Of a stretch of 64,000 nt of DNA, positions 51,117 to 59,894 are shown piece after piece. Under the pieces are notes generated by a model. That model made no database searches. It saw nothing but the letters and a program-made list of their open reading frames with translations, and was not told the DNA's origin. The DNA comes from an uncultured Collinsella sp. (GTDB lineage Bacteria; Actinomycetota; Coriobacteriia; Coriobacteriales; Coriobacteriaceae): assembly GCA_900768435.1 (NCBI GenBank), contig CAAGCW010000017.1:1-64000 (forward strand). Direction: 5' to 3'. Every line of letters begins with the position of its first letter. The stretch's first letter is position 1. Made by a program: the position numbers and the translations under genes.

Positions 51117-52508
51117 ATGCAAGCCATCCTTCCCATACTTGAGTTTATCCAATCGATTCTGACCAAGCCAGCGTGGATTATGGGTCTATTTGCCTTTGTG
51201 GGCCTTGTCGCGCTTAAGCGTCCTGCCCACAAGGTGATGACGGGCACCCTGAAGCCCATTCTTGGTTACATCATGCTGTCCGCCGGCGCCGCTGTTGTTC
51301 AGGAGAACCTTGCTCCGCTGGGTACCTTCATCGAGACCGGTTTCCACATCACCGGCGTCGTGCCCAACAACGAGGTCGTTGTTTCGATGGCTCAGAGCGT
51401 CCTCGGCGTTCAGACCATGATGATCCTGATTCTCGGCTATGTCGTGAACATTATCATTGCCCGCTTTACCAAGTTTAAGTACATCTTCCTGACGGGCCAT
51501 CACAGCATGTTTATGGCCTGCCTGCTGTCTGCCGTTCTGCAGGCATCTGGCTTCCAGGATGTCCAACTTGTCATCGTGGGCGGCATGTTCCTGGGCCTCG
51601 TGAGCGCTATGCTTCCCGCCGTTGGTCAGCGTTTCACCGAGAAGGTTACCGATGGCGATGAAATCGCCATGGGCCACTTCGGTTCACTCGCCTATTACAT
51701 CTCCGCTGCAGTCGGTACGCTTTTTGCTAAGGACGCCGAGGAGAACAGCACCGAGAAGATCGAGGTTCCCGAGAAGTTCGCCTTCCTGCGCGACACTACC
51801 ATCTCCACGGCTCTTACCATGGCCTTCTTCTACCTGGTTACCGCTTTCGCCGCTTACATCGCAGATCCTGCGGTCGTTACCAAGACCGCTGGCGGCGACA
51901 ACGTGATTGTCTATGCCCTGACCTGTGCCCTGTCCTTTGCCGTTGGTGTCACCATCGTCTATAACGGCGTTCGTATGATCCTTGCCGACCTGGTCCCGGC
52001 TTTCCAGGGCATCTCCAACAAGCTGATCCCCGGTGCCATCCCCGCCGTCGACTGCGCCGTCTTCTTCCCCTATGCTCCCACCGCCGTCATCCTCGGCTTT
52101 GTCGCATCCTTCATCGGTGGCGTGGTCGGTATGTTCATCGTGGGCGCTACCCTGGGCATCTTCATCATCCCGGGCATGGTTCCCCACTTCTTCTGCGGTG
52201 CTACCGCAGGCATCTACGGCAATGCTACCGGCGGTCGCAAGGGCGCAGCTCTTGGCGCTTTCGTCAACGGCCTGCTCATCACCTTCGCCCCGGCCCTGCT
52301 TCTGCCCGTTCTTGACGTCTTTGGCTTCAAGAACACTACGTTCGGCGACTTCGATTTCTCCGTCATTGGTATTACGCTTGGCCGCGCTGCCGAGGCCTTC
52401 GGTACCACCGGTGTCTACGCGATTCTTGCTGTCCTTCTGATCGTCGCCTTCGTCCCCAACTTCATCCACACCAAGGGTGCTGTGATCAATCACGTTGAGG
52501 AAGAGTAA
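51117..52508 (+). CDS. PTS system IIC component, ascorbate (UlaA/SgaT) type
   Basis: 463 residues from ATG 51117 (AAAGGAAG upstream). About eleven membrane helices with family features: ALKRPAHKVMTGTLKPILGY, LTGHHSMFMACL, IPAVDCAVFFPYAPTAVILGF and PHFFCGATAGIYGN. It forms the transport channel for a sugar acid or pentitol that is phosphorylated on entry. Ula-type IIC proteins also occur with substrates other than ascorbate, and no ulaD/E/F or lactonase genes are near, so the substrate is not fixed; the flanking aldolases argue for a ketose-like phosphate product. Confidence 0.92.
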   Translation: MQAILPILEFIQSILTKPAWIMGLFAFVGLVALKRPAHKVMTGTLKPILGYIMLSAGAAVVQENLAPLGTFIETGFHITGVVPNNEVVVSMAQSVLGVQTMMILILGYVVNIIIARFTKFKYIFLTGHHSMFMACLLSAVLQASGFQDVQLVIVGGMFLGLVSAMLPAVGQRFTEKVTDGDEIAMGHFGSLAYYISAAVGTLFAKDAEENSTEKIEVPEKFAFLRDTTISTALTMAFFYLVTAFAAYIADPAVVTKTAGGDNVIVYALTCALSFAVGVTIVYNGVRMILADLVPAFQGISNKLIPGAIPAVDCAVFFPYAPTAVILGFVASFIGGVVGMFIVGATLGIFIIPGMVPHFFCGATAGIYGNATGGRKGAALGAFVNGLLITFAPALLLPVLDVFGFKNTTFGDFDFSVIGITLGRAAEAFGTTGVYAILAVLLIVAFVPNFIHTKGAVINHVEEE

Positions 52509-52565
52509 TCCAGGCATACGTTAAGCCCTAATCGGGCGGAGCTCCGATAACCGGCTCCTACACGG

Positions 52566-52602
52566 AAGCGGTGACGTCTCAAATGAGGCGTCACCGCTTT
52601 TT
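52566..52602 (+). terminator. Rho-independent terminator of the PTS operon
   Basis: 15-bp stem AAGCGGTGACGTCTC / GAGGCGTCACCGCTT with a 4-nt loop and TTTTTGTTTT. It separates the second aldolase gene, which must have its own promoter in the 230 bp that follow (AT-rich around 52700-52800, TTGATA at about 52768). Confidence 0.9.
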
Positions 52603-52832
52603 GTTTTGGACTGGTTGTGAAAACGCACCGGTGAAGCGCTGTCTCTGCGCCGCGAACGGAATCAACCGCGATGATCAGCAAAAACGTTTTGCCGCTGGGG
52701 TGTCGATATAAAAATGGTAAAACTGCAAAACCGTTCGCCGAGAAGATGAAAACCCGCAGCTCACGCCTTGATAAACGTAGGTAAAGTGTTTAGCAGTTTA
52801 TCGGCCGTATGCTAACGAAAGGAATCAGGCAG

Positions 52833-53537
52833 ATGGCAATCAAGGTGTTCGCTGACGGTGCAAACCTCGAGGGCATGCTCGACATGTACGAGAACGGCAA
52901 CGTTCAGGGTTTCACGACCAACCCGTCCCTTATGAAGAAGGGCGGCGTGACGGATTACCGCGCGTTTGCCAAGGAGGTCCTGGCCCACATCACCGATGTG
53001 TCCGTCTCGTTTGAGGTCTTTGCCGACGACGTCGAGACCATGGAGGTCGAGGCCCGCGAGATCGCTACCTGGGCCGAGAACGTCTACGTCAAGATTCCGT
53101 GCGTGACTACCAAGGGCGAGTCCACCGCCGAGCTGGTGCGCAAGCTTTCGGCCGATGGCATCAAGGTCAACGTCACCACCATCTTTACGCCTACGCAGGT
53201 CGACGAGATGGTCGAGGCCGTTGATGCCGAGACGCCGTCCATCATCTCGCTCTTTGCCGGCCGTATCGCTGACACCGGCGTCGATCCCATTCCGTTTATG
53301 ACGGAGTCGGTCAAGAAGGCCGCCGCCAAGCCCAACTGCGAGGTCCTGTGGGCGTCCACGCGTGAGCTTATCAATATTTACCAGGCGGAAGGATGCGGTT
53401 GCCAGATCATCACGGTGCCCAACAGCATCCTGGCCAAGCGTAAGAACATCGGCCGTGACCCGTACGAGGTCTCGCTCGATACCGTGCGCGGTTTTGCCAA
53501 GGATATTGCCTCGCTCGGTTTCCATATCCTGCCGTAA
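52833..53537 (+). CDS. Transaldolase / fructose-6-phosphate aldolase family protein (copy 2)
   Basis: 234 residues from ATG 52833 (AAAGGA 9 bp upstream). Very similar to the protein at 49528 over its full length, with the same motifs (FADGANLEGMLDM, GFTTNPSLMK, VYVKIP Lys, VNVTTIF, LFAGRIADTGVDP, WASTRE) and end GFHILP. It lies behind a terminator, so it is separately expressed. The last 16 bp before the stop recur at 53676-53691, bracketing a hairpin element. Probably a duplicate that keeps the same chemistry. Confidence 0.88.
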   Translation: MAIKVFADGANLEGMLDMYENGNVQGFTTNPSLMKKGGVTDYRAFAKEVLAHITDVSVSFEVFADDVETMEVEAREIATWAENVYVKIPCVTTKGESTAELVRKLSADGIKVNVTTIFTPTQVDEMVEAVDAETPSIISLFAGRIADTGVDPIPFMTESVKKAAAKPNCEVLWASTRELINIYQAEGCGCQIITVPNSILAKRKNIGRDPYEVSLDTVRGFAKDIASLGFHILP

Positions 53538-53691
53538 CGCGAACGCTGGCTACATCGCGGGTTGTTCGCCCCGACCTTTCCTTTCCCTATCGCTCACGCG
53601 CTTCGCGAGGGTCGCGCTAGGCAAAGGAAAGGCCGGGGCTGCCGACACGAACTTGCCGGTAGGTTGGTGATAGGCTTCCATATCCTGCCGT
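53520..53691. repeat. Hairpin element E flanked by a 16-bp direct repeat of the aldolase gene end
   Basis: TTCCATATCCTGCCGT occurs at 53520-53535 (the gene's 3' end) and again at 53676-53691, 140 bp apart. Between them sits a hairpin with arms GCCCCGACCTTTCCTTT / AAAGGAAAGGCCGGGGC (about 53567-53652) and a loop TCGCTCACGC-GCTTCGC-GAGGGTCGCG like that of the element at 25173. This is the arrangement left by insertion at a gene end with duplication of the target. Confidence 0.7.
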
Positions 53692-53698
53692 GGACAAA

Positions 53699-53904
53699 GG
53701 TACCCCCGCCTGCGCCGTGCAAAATTGAGAGTATTCAGCAAGGTAACGGCTTTTACCAGCTGGGTGAAGCATGGAACAGCCCCCGTTTTGGCTCTGATGA
53801 CGCTAAAACGGGGGCTGTTTCTTGCTTTTTCGTCTCTGAGGGGCATCCGGAACGGTGGAATTTGCAGAATACTCGCGATTTTGCACGTCGCTACAGGGGG
53901 TACC
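53699..53904. mobile_element. MITE-like inverted-repeat element, copy 2
   Basis: 206 bp with terminal inverted repeats of about 40 bp (53699-53738 and 53865-53904): GGTACCCCC, then GCGCCGTGCAAAATTGAGAG and TATTC, matching the right-hand end GAATACTC, GATTTTGCACGTCGC and GGGGGTACC. The same ends bound 15164-15399. The interior carries a strong hairpin (about 53773-53820, GGAACAGCCCCCGTTTT / AAAACGGGGGCTGTTTC) instead of a gene. It ends 15 bp before the tex stop codon and may serve as its terminator. Confidence 0.7.
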
Positions 53905-53919
53905 CTTGCTTCAGGCGGT

Positions 53920-56067
53920 TTACTTCCCCTGCACCATGGTGAGCGAGATCTTCTTGCGGTCGCGATCGACCTTTTCGACCCACACCTTGACCGTGTCGCC
54001 GACGCGCACCACGTCGCTCGGGTGCTTGACGAAGCGGTTGGCCAGCTTGGAGATGTGCACGAGGCCGTCCTGGTGCACGCCCACATCGACGAAGGCGCCA
54101 AAGTCCACAACATTGCGCACCGTGCCCTTGAGTTCCATGCCGGGCTCCAGGTCGTCGATCGAAAGCGCCGAGCGGCTAAAGACTACCTCGGGCGCGTCGT
54201 CGCGTGGATCGCGGCCGGGTTTCTTGAGTTCGTTGACGATGTCGATGAGCGTCAGGGTGCCGCAGTCCAGGTCGCTTGCCAGCGCCGAGATGCTGCCCAG
54301 GCGGCGCTCGATGTCGGGCACGCCGCCGCGGCTGAGCTCGCTGGCCGCCACGCCGGCGCGCTCCAGGACGGACGTCGCCACCTCGTAGCTCTCGGGGTGG
54401 ACGCTTGTGGCGTCGAGCGGATTCTTGCCGCCGCTGATGCGAAGGAAGCCCGCGGCGTTGAGATATGCTTTGGGTCCCAGCTTGGGGACCTTCTTGAGCT
54501 GGCGGCGATCGGTAAAGGCGCCGTTTTCCTCGCGGTAGGCAACGATGTTCTTGGCCACGCTCGGCGTGATGCCCGACACGTAGCCCAGCAGGCTCGCGCT
54601 CGCGGTGTTCACGTCGACGCCCACGCGGTTGACGACATCCTCCACCACGTGGCCCAGGGTGCGCGAAAGCTCGGCCTGGTCAAGGTCGTGCTGGTACTGG
54701 CCTACGCCGATGGACTGGGGCGGAATCTTAACGAGCTCGGCCAGCGGGTCTTGCAGGCGACGGCCCAGGCTCATGGCGCCGCGCACGGTGACGTCCAGGT
54801 CGGGATACTCCTGGCTCGCGAGCTCGGAGGCGGAGTACACCGACGCACCGGCCTCGTTCACGATCGTATAGCGCAAACCGGGCGCCTGCTCGGCAATGAA
54901 CTCCGAGACGACTTCCTCGGTCTCGCGGCTGGCGGTGCCGTTGCCGATGACGATGGTGTTGACGCCGTCTTTCTTGACGAGGCGGGCGAGCTCGCGCTTG
55001 GTGCCGGCGACGTCGTGACGCGGCTTGGTGGGGTAGACCACGCCGTGGTCGAGCAGCTTACCGGTCTCGTCCATGACGGCGACCTTGCAGCCGGTGCGGT
55101 AGCCCGGGTCGAGCGCGAGCACGCGGGCGCCGCGGACGGGGCGTGCCGAGAGCAGGCCCTCAAGATTCTTGGCAAAGACGTTGATGGCCTCGGTCTGGGC
55201 GCGAACGGTGAGCTTGGCGCGAGCCTCGCGCTCAAGCGAAGGCGCCATCAGGCGCTTGTAGCCGTCGGCGATGGCGGCGTCAAAGACGGGGGCGAAGACG
55301 CCCTGGCGGCGGGGCCAGCGGCTGCCGAGGCGCGCCGTGGCGGCAGCACCGTCGACGTTCACGCGCACACGGAGCTTGCCCTCTCGCTCGCCGCGATCGA
55401 TGGCCAGCACGCGGTGGTTGGGGATGCGGCGCAGCGGCTCGTCAAAGTTGTAGTAGGGCTCGTAGGGAGTCTTCTCGGCGGGGTCGGTGGCCTCGACGAC
55501 GATGTCGGCGGTGTTTTGCGTAAAGGCGCGCAGGTCGGCGACGTTCTCGGGGTCTTCGGCCACCGTTTCGGCCACGATGTCGGCCGCACCCGCGAGCGCT
55601 TTCTCGGGCGTGTCGAAGCCAGCCTCTTCGTTAATGTAGGCCGCGGCGGTGTCGAGCGCGCTGCCCTTGGCGGAGGCCTGCATGATGATCATATTGGCGA
55701 GCGGCTCCAGACCTGCCTCGCGGGCCTTCTGCGCACGGGTCATGCGCTTTTTGCGGTAGGGCTTGTAGAGGTCCTCGACGCGCTGGAGCTGCGTGGCCTC
55801 GCGAATCTGCTGCTCGAGCTCGGGCGTGAGCTTGCCCTGGGCGTCGATGAGCAGGATGACATCGTCTTTGCGCTGCTCAAGATTGCGCAGGTAGGTCAGG
55901 CGCTCGTCGAGCGCGCGCAGGGCGACGTCGTCCATGCCGCCCGTGGCCTCCTTGCGGTAGCGCGAGATGAAGGGGATGGTGTTGCCCTCGTCGATGAGCT
56001 TGACGGCCGCTTCGACATTGGCGGCCTTAAGGTTGAGCTCGCGCGCGAGCTGGGCGATCAGGTCCAT
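53920..56067 (-). CDS. tex: Tex-family S1 RNA-binding transcription accessory protein
   Basis: 715 residues from ATG 56067 (AGGAAG upstream). An N-terminal Tex helical region (ISRYRKEATGGMDD, LYKPYRKKRMTRAQKAREAG) is followed by a YqgF/RNase H-like domain at about 310-430 (ALDPGYRTGCKVAVMD), helix-hairpin-helix motifs (about 480-560, YVSGITPSVAKNIVAYREENG) and a C-terminal S1 domain (about 639-714, GTVRNVVDFGAFVDVGVHQDG). It binds nucleic acid and is thought to help transcription or RNA quality control. Length is slightly short of the usual 720-780. Monocistronic. Confidence 0.95.
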   Translation of the reverse strand: MDLIAQLARELNLKAANVEAAVKLIDEGNTIPFISRYRKEATGGMDDVALRALDERLTYLRNLEQRKDDVILLIDAQGKLTPELEQQIREATQLQRVEDLYKPYRKKRMTRAQKAREAGLEPLANMIIMQASAKGSALDTAAAYINEEAGFDTPEKALAGAADIVAETVAEDPENVADLRAFTQNTADIVVEATDPAEKTPYEPYYNFDEPLRRIPNHRVLAIDRGEREGKLRVRVNVDGAAATARLGSRWPRRQGVFAPVFDAAIADGYKRLMAPSLEREARAKLTVRAQTEAINVFAKNLEGLLSARPVRGARVLALDPGYRTGCKVAVMDETGKLLDHGVVYPTKPRHDVAGTKRELARLVKKDGVNTIVIGNGTASRETEEVVSEFIAEQAPGLRYTIVNEAGASVYSASELASQEYPDLDVTVRGAMSLGRRLQDPLAELVKIPPQSIGVGQYQHDLDQAELSRTLGHVVEDVVNRVGVDVNTASASLLGYVSGITPSVAKNIVAYREENGAFTDRRQLKKVPKLGPKAYLNAAGFLRISGGKNPLDATSVHPESYEVATSVLERAGVAASELSRGGVPDIERRLGSISALASDLDCGTLTLIDIVNELKKPGRDPRDDAPEVVFSRSALSIDDLEPGMELKGTVRNVVDFGAFVDVGVHQDGLVHISKLANRFVKHPSDVVRVGDTVKVWVEKVDRDRKKISLTMVQGK

Positions 56068-56138
56068 GGGACTTCCTGTCTGTGAGTACGTTACAGGTGC
56101 ATGAGCCACCCAGTCTACCACCCGACGCCGCACCAAAG

Positions 56139-56192
56139 CAGTCTTTTTAGGACGGGGCTTTTAGCTAATCCAGTTGCCCCGTCCTAGAAAAA
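56139..56192. repeat. AGTCTTTTTNGGACGGGGC hairpin, short copy
   Basis: CAGTCTTTTTAGGACGGGGC pairs with GCCCCGTCCTAGAAAAA, loop TTTTAGCTAATCCAGTT. Same arm sequence as 60789-60880 and a partial match near 19068. It lies upstream of tex on its minus strand. Confidence 0.75.
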
Positions 56193-56219
56193 ACATCCTC
56201 CCGCGCGTTGCGGCTGCAA

Positions 56220-56255
56220 AGAAAAGCCCCGCGGGCAGGAGGCTGCTCGCGGGGC
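56220..56255 (-). terminator. Terminator of the dehydrogenase-transporter operon
   Basis: GCCCCGCG / CGCGGGGC stem with TTTTC on the minus strand, downstream of the Gfo/Idh gene. Confidence 0.8.
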
Positions 56256-56328
56256 GAAGAAGAGGGGCTTGTCGATGGCGGACTGGAGGCGCTCGTATGG
56301 AACTCCCACCGCGGCCCGCCCAAAGGCA

Positions 56329-57369
56329 TTACAGCTCGACGAGCTGGCCGGTCTCGGCGGCCTCCTTGACGGCGTTGAGAAGCGTGAGCGTCTTGACGTT
56401 GTCGGCGGGGGTCACGACGGGCTCGACCTCGCGGCGGACAACCTTCACAAAGTGCTTGAGCTGCATCTTGTGCGGCAGCGCCGGGTCGACGGCCGGAATC
56501 TCCATCTGCAGCGGCTTGTGCCAGTTGGAGGCACCGTCGTAGGAGAACTGGTGCAGGCGGGGTAGCGACAGGGCGCCCTTGGTGCCGCCGATAAAGTAGG
56601 CGTCGGCGTCGAAGGGACGGTACTGTGGGTCTTCGCGGGCGGTCGCCTCCCAGTTCCAGGGGCTGGCGGTGGCATCGGAGATGGTCATGCTCGCGAGCGC
56701 GCCATCGGCAAAGCGGACGTTGACCACGGCGGAGTCCTCGGTCTCAAAGCCGCGAGCGGCGCTGGACTGCATGCCCTGGACGGCGACGGGCTCGCCCAGC
56801 AGGTAGCGGAGCAGGTCGACGTCGTGCACCAGGTTGACCAGGATCGGGCCGGCACCCTTCTTGCGGCGCCACTCGACGTCAAAGTACTCGTCGTTCTTAT
56901 AGATCATGTAGTGGAAGCTCGACACGGTGAGCTTGCCCAGCTCGCCGGACTCGATAATCTCCTTGGCCTTGTTGACGAAGGGGTTGTGGCGACGGTGCTG
57001 GCCCACGAGCACGGGCACGCCGGCGGTCTCGGCCTCGGCGGCGAAGGCCTGGGCGTCCTCCAGGTCGTTGGAGATCGGCTTTTCGACCAGCGGCACGATG
57101 TTGCGCTTGATGGCCTCGCGGGCAACGCCTAGGTGCAGGTCGTTGGGGGTGGCGATGATGACTGCCTCGGGCTTGGCCTCGTCCATCATCTGGGCGGGAT
57201 CGGTAAAGAACGGCACGCCGGCGGCCTCGGCCGTGGCGCGGGCGCCCTCAAAGGCGTCGGCGATGGCGACGAGCTCGGCCTCGGGCTCCTCGGTGACAAA
57301 GCGGATGTGGTTGCGGCCCATGGCGCCGGCGCCGATGACGGCAATGCGGACGGGGTTGAGCTCAGACAT
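56329..57369 (-). CDS. Gfo/Idh/MocA family NAD(P)-dependent oxidoreductase
   Basis: 346 residues; AAGGAG lies 5 bp before the ATG. The Rossmann fold starts at once (VRIAVIGAGAMGRNH, glycine motif at 13-18), EKP at 96-98 is the conserved Lys motif, and LVHDVDLLRYLLGEP lies in the C-terminal alpha/beta substrate domain. Family enzymes oxidise sugars, inositols or hydroxy acids. It is the third gene of a minus-strand cluster SDR-transporter-Gfo/Idh divergent from a LysR regulator, which suggests stepwise oxidation of an imported polyol, sugar acid or cyclitol. The exact substrate cannot be read from sequence. Confidence 0.9.
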   Translation of the reverse strand: MSELNPVRIAVIGAGAMGRNHIRFVTEEPEAELVAIADAFEGARATAEAAGVPFFTDPAQMMDEAKPEAVIIATPNDLHLGVAREAIKRNIVPLVEKPISNDLEDAQAFAAEAETAGVPVLVGQHRRHNPFVNKAKEIIESGELGKLTVSSFHYMIYKNDEYFDVEWRRKKGAGPILVNLVHDVDLLRYLLGEPVAVQGMQSSAARGFETEDSAVVNVRFADGALASMTISDATASPWNWEATAREDPQYRPFDADAYFIGGTKGALSLPRLHQFSYDGASNWHKPLQMEIPAVDPALPHKMQLKHFVKVVRREVEPVVTPADNVKTLTLLNAVKEAAETGQLVEL

Positions 57370-57399
57370 TTCGACTCCTTAATACTGGTGGCTGGCGGA

Positions 57400-57430
57400 A
57401 TGTGGCAAAGGAGCTGTCTCTTTGCCACAT
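57400..57430. repeat. Palindromic repeat, CAAAGG family, copy 5
   Basis: ATGTGGCAAAGGAGC-TGTCTCTTTGCCACAT. Compared with copy 3 it has paired changes in both arms (TGTGAC/GTCACA to TGTGGC/GCCACA), so pairing is preserved. It lies between the transporter stop and the Gfo/Idh start. Confidence 0.85.
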
Positions 57431-57438
57431 CGACAAAA

Positions 57439-58695
57439 CTAGGCGGACTTCTTCTTGCTGTCGGAGACCATCATGTAGACGGTGAGCACGACGGCGATGG
57501 CGGCGATCACGATGGCGCCGTAGAAGGACTGCTGGTAGGCGGCGCTGCCGGCCTCGGCGTGATACAGCACGGCGGTGATGGGCTGGCTGATCCAGGTGGA
57601 AGCGGCATAGCCCAAAAACATGATGCCGTAGTTGACGCCGATGTTGCTGGTGCCAAAGGCGCCACCGGTGAGCGGCGGGTAGATGACGAGCAGGGCGCCA
57701 AAGCTAAAGCCGAGCAGGGCGAGCGCCACAAAGAACATGCTCTGCGTAAAGCTCATCGACATGATGACGAGTGCGACGATGGTGACGACCAGGCTGATGA
57801 GCAGCGACTTGTAGGCACCGAGCTTGTCGATGATCTGGCCAAAGGACAGACGGCCGACCAGGTTAGCGCAGGTGTTGACGGAGACCACCACGCCGCCGAG
57901 GGCGACGGCCGCGGCGCTCGTGGGGTCGGCGAAGAGCTGGACGGCGGCGATGGAGGCAACCTTGCCCACGAGCAGGGTGCCCGCGGTGGCGGCAAAGGCG
58001 AAGGTGACGATGAGGACCCAGAAGCGCGGGGTCTTGACCATCTCGCCCGGGGTGAGGTCGCCGAAGGTGCCGGCATGTGCGCCGCCCTTGGGGGCCTCGA
58101 AGCCCTCGGGCAGCCAGCCGGCCTCGGGGGCCTTCAGGAACAGGGCGGAGGCGGCGATCATCACAAAGAAGATGACGCCGAGCGCCTTGAGGGCGCCAAA
58201 GATGCCAAGGCTCGGGATGAGCAGCGAGGCGAGCACCGGGGACAGCACGGCGGGGCCGGCGGTCGAAGCGGCCAGGGTGATGCCGGAGGCGAGGCCCTTC
58301 TTGTCGATGAACCACTTCTGTCCGGTGGTGAGCGCGGGGTTGTAGCCCAGGCCGTTGCCGACGGCGGCGACGAGCGAGAACCACAGGTAGAACTGCCACG
58401 GCTCGGTGACGGTACCGGACATGAACCAGCCCAGGCCGTAGCACACGGCGGCGGCGATCACGACGTTGCGCGGGCCGATCTTATCGGAGATGCGGCCGGC
58501 GAAGATGCCCGTCACGGCCATGATGGTCTGAAAGACCGGGAAAGCCCAGGTAAGGGCGCTGGACCACTCGGGGTAGACGGCGAGCAGGTTCTTGCTCACG
58601 ACGGAATACAGCGCGATGGAGCTGATGAAGAACATGGTGACGCACGCGGCGGAAAGCACGACGGCGCGGCCCTTGTTGGAGTTGGTGGAAGCCAT
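57439..58695 (-). CDS. MFS transporter, OFA (oxalate/formate antiporter) family
   Basis: 418 residues from ATG 58695 (AGAAAGAG upstream; ATG 58734 lacks a site). Twelve membrane helices. Between helices 2 and 3 it has GRISDKIGPRNV, the MFS motif, repeated in the second half as GRLSFGQIIDKLGAYKSL. NGLGYNPALTTGQKWFIDKKG is typical of the OFA group, whose members carry small carboxylates such as oxalate, formate or lactate. Co-transcribed with the SDR enzyme upstream, so it probably imports the compound that the two dehydrogenases oxidise. Confidence 0.9.
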   Translation of the reverse strand: MASTNSNKGRAVVLSAACVTMFFISSIALYSVVSKNLLAVYPEWSSALTWAFPVFQTIMAVTGIFAGRISDKIGPRNVVIAAAVCYGLGWFMSGTVTEPWQFYLWFSLVAAVGNGLGYNPALTTGQKWFIDKKGLASGITLAASTAGPAVLSPVLASLLIPSLGIFGALKALGVIFFVMIAASALFLKAPEAGWLPEGFEAPKGGAHAGTFGDLTPGEMVKTPRFWVLIVTFAFAATAGTLLVGKVASIAAVQLFADPTSAAAVALGGVVVSVNTCANLVGRLSFGQIIDKLGAYKSLLISLVVTIVALVIMSMSFTQSMFFVALALLGFSFGALLVIYPPLTGGAFGTSNIGVNYGIMFLGYAASTWISQPITAVLYHAEAGSAAYQQSFYGAIVIAAIAVVLTVYMMVSDSKKKSA

Positions 58696-58779
58696 TGGAC
58701 TCTTTCTAATCGATACGGGGGAGGGGAGGGGCAAACGCCGCTGAGGTGCTTGCCCCGCGCCCCTTTCTACCGGGCTGGT

Positions 58780-59661
58780 TTACTGGTCAGTCGGCTTTGC
58801 GACGCCGGACTCATCGGACCAGAGCTCGACGCCCTTGTTCTTGAGGTAGTTGTCGGCAAAGGCGCGGCGGCCGCCGGGCTTGGCGGTGAGGTCGCCCATC
58901 ATGTTGGAGAAGCCGCCGTCGACCTTGATGGCGTCGCCGGTGGTAAAGTCCGAGCGCTTGGACGCCAGGAACATGACGGCGTTGGCGATATCGCTGACCT
59001 CGCCGATGCGGCGCGTGGCGATGAGGCGGCTGCGGCTCTTCTCGACCTCGGGATCGGCGTAAAAGCTTGCCGACATGGGTGTCTTGACAAAGCAGGGCTC
59101 GACGCAGTTGGAGCGGACGCCGTAGGGGCCCCACTCGGCGGCGAGCATCTTGGACATCATGTTGACGCCCGCCTTGGTGGAGCTGTACACGCCCGAGAAC
59201 GTCTCGGGGGAGTGGCTGGCAACGGTCGAGATGTGCACCAGGCGGCCCTGGCCGGCCTTGATCATCTCGCGACCAAAGCGCTGCGAGGTGATGAAGTAGC
59301 CGGTGAGGTTGACGTTGAGCACCTGCTCCCAGTCGCTTAGCGGCAGGTCCTCCATGGCGGCGAAGCGCAGGATGCCGGCGGTGTTGACGAGAACGTCGAC
59401 GCGGCCGAAGTTGGCGATGGTGGCGTCGACGGCAGCCTGAACCTCGGCCTCGTCGGTGGCGTTCATCTTGTAGCCCTCGGCGTGGATACCAAACTCGGCG
59501 GCGAGGTCGGCGGCTGCTGCCTTGACCTTCTCCTCGTCTAGGTCGAGCAAGACGACGTTGGCGCCGTTGCGGGCGAACTCGCGGCAAATCTCGACGCCCA
59601 TACCGCCGAGCGCGCCGGTCACGGCGCAGACATCGCCCTCGAGCTTAAGCCAATTGCTCAT
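58780..59661 (-). CDS. Short-chain dehydrogenase/reductase
   Basis: 293 residues; GAAGGGAAG precedes the ATG. A classical SDR: cofactor loop TGALGGMG (15-22) with Asp40 (LLDLD) indicating NAD(H) preference, NTAG (93-96), Ser145 in HISTVAS, and Tyr159-Lys163 in YSSTK. The C-terminal extension of about 35 residues beyond the usual 255 (NYLKNKGVELWSDESG) is uncommon. It resembles gluconate/2-deoxygluconate dehydrogenase-type SDRs; a hydroxysteroid substrate is possible in a gut actinobacterium but not supported directly. First gene after the divergent promoter with the LysR gene. Confidence 0.92.
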   Translation of the reverse strand: MSNWLKLEGDVCAVTGALGGMGVEICREFARNGANVVLLDLDEEKVKAAAADLAAEFGIHAEGYKMNATDEAEVQAAVDATIANFGRVDVLVNTAGILRFAAMEDLPLSDWEQVLNVNLTGYFITSQRFGREMIKAGQGRLVHISTVASHSPETFSGVYSSTKAGVNMMSKMLAAEWGPYGVRSNCVEPCFVKTPMSASFYADPEVEKSRSRLIATRRIGEVSDIANAVMFLASKRSDFTTGDAIKVDGGFSNMMGDLTAKPGGRRAFADNYLKNKGVELWSDESGVAKPTDQ

Positions 59662-59730
59662 AGGAACTTCCCTTCTTGTGCCTCCCGGTGGGTCGCTCCC
59701 ATTAATCGACCCACGTGGTTTTCGCTGGTT

Positions 59731-59759
59731 ATCGTATGCTTTGCATTTGCGCAGGTGAA
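59731..59759 (-). promoter_or_regulatory. Promoter of the SDR-transporter-dehydrogenase cluster
   Basis: On the minus strand: -35 TTCACC (59754-59759), exact 17-bp spacer, -10 TACGAT (59731-59736). The intergenic region also holds dyads (ATGC-TTT-GCAT, TCTCAATTGAG) suitable for LysR binding. Confidence 0.55.
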
Positions 59760-59894
59760 TTGCATATTTGTTAGAATGGCGTTAACCATAGGTTTACACT
59801 GTGCGATGCAGTTTATTCTCAATTGAGCGCATGACCTGCGAAAACAACCTCCTGTGGCACCATGTGGCCACGGGCGCGAAAACGGGAGATTGAC

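Noticed and set aside
49528..53537. Assembly duplication as cause of the two aldolase genes
   Set aside because: The copies differ throughout at the nucleotide and residue level and have different flanks, so they are real diverged paralogs.
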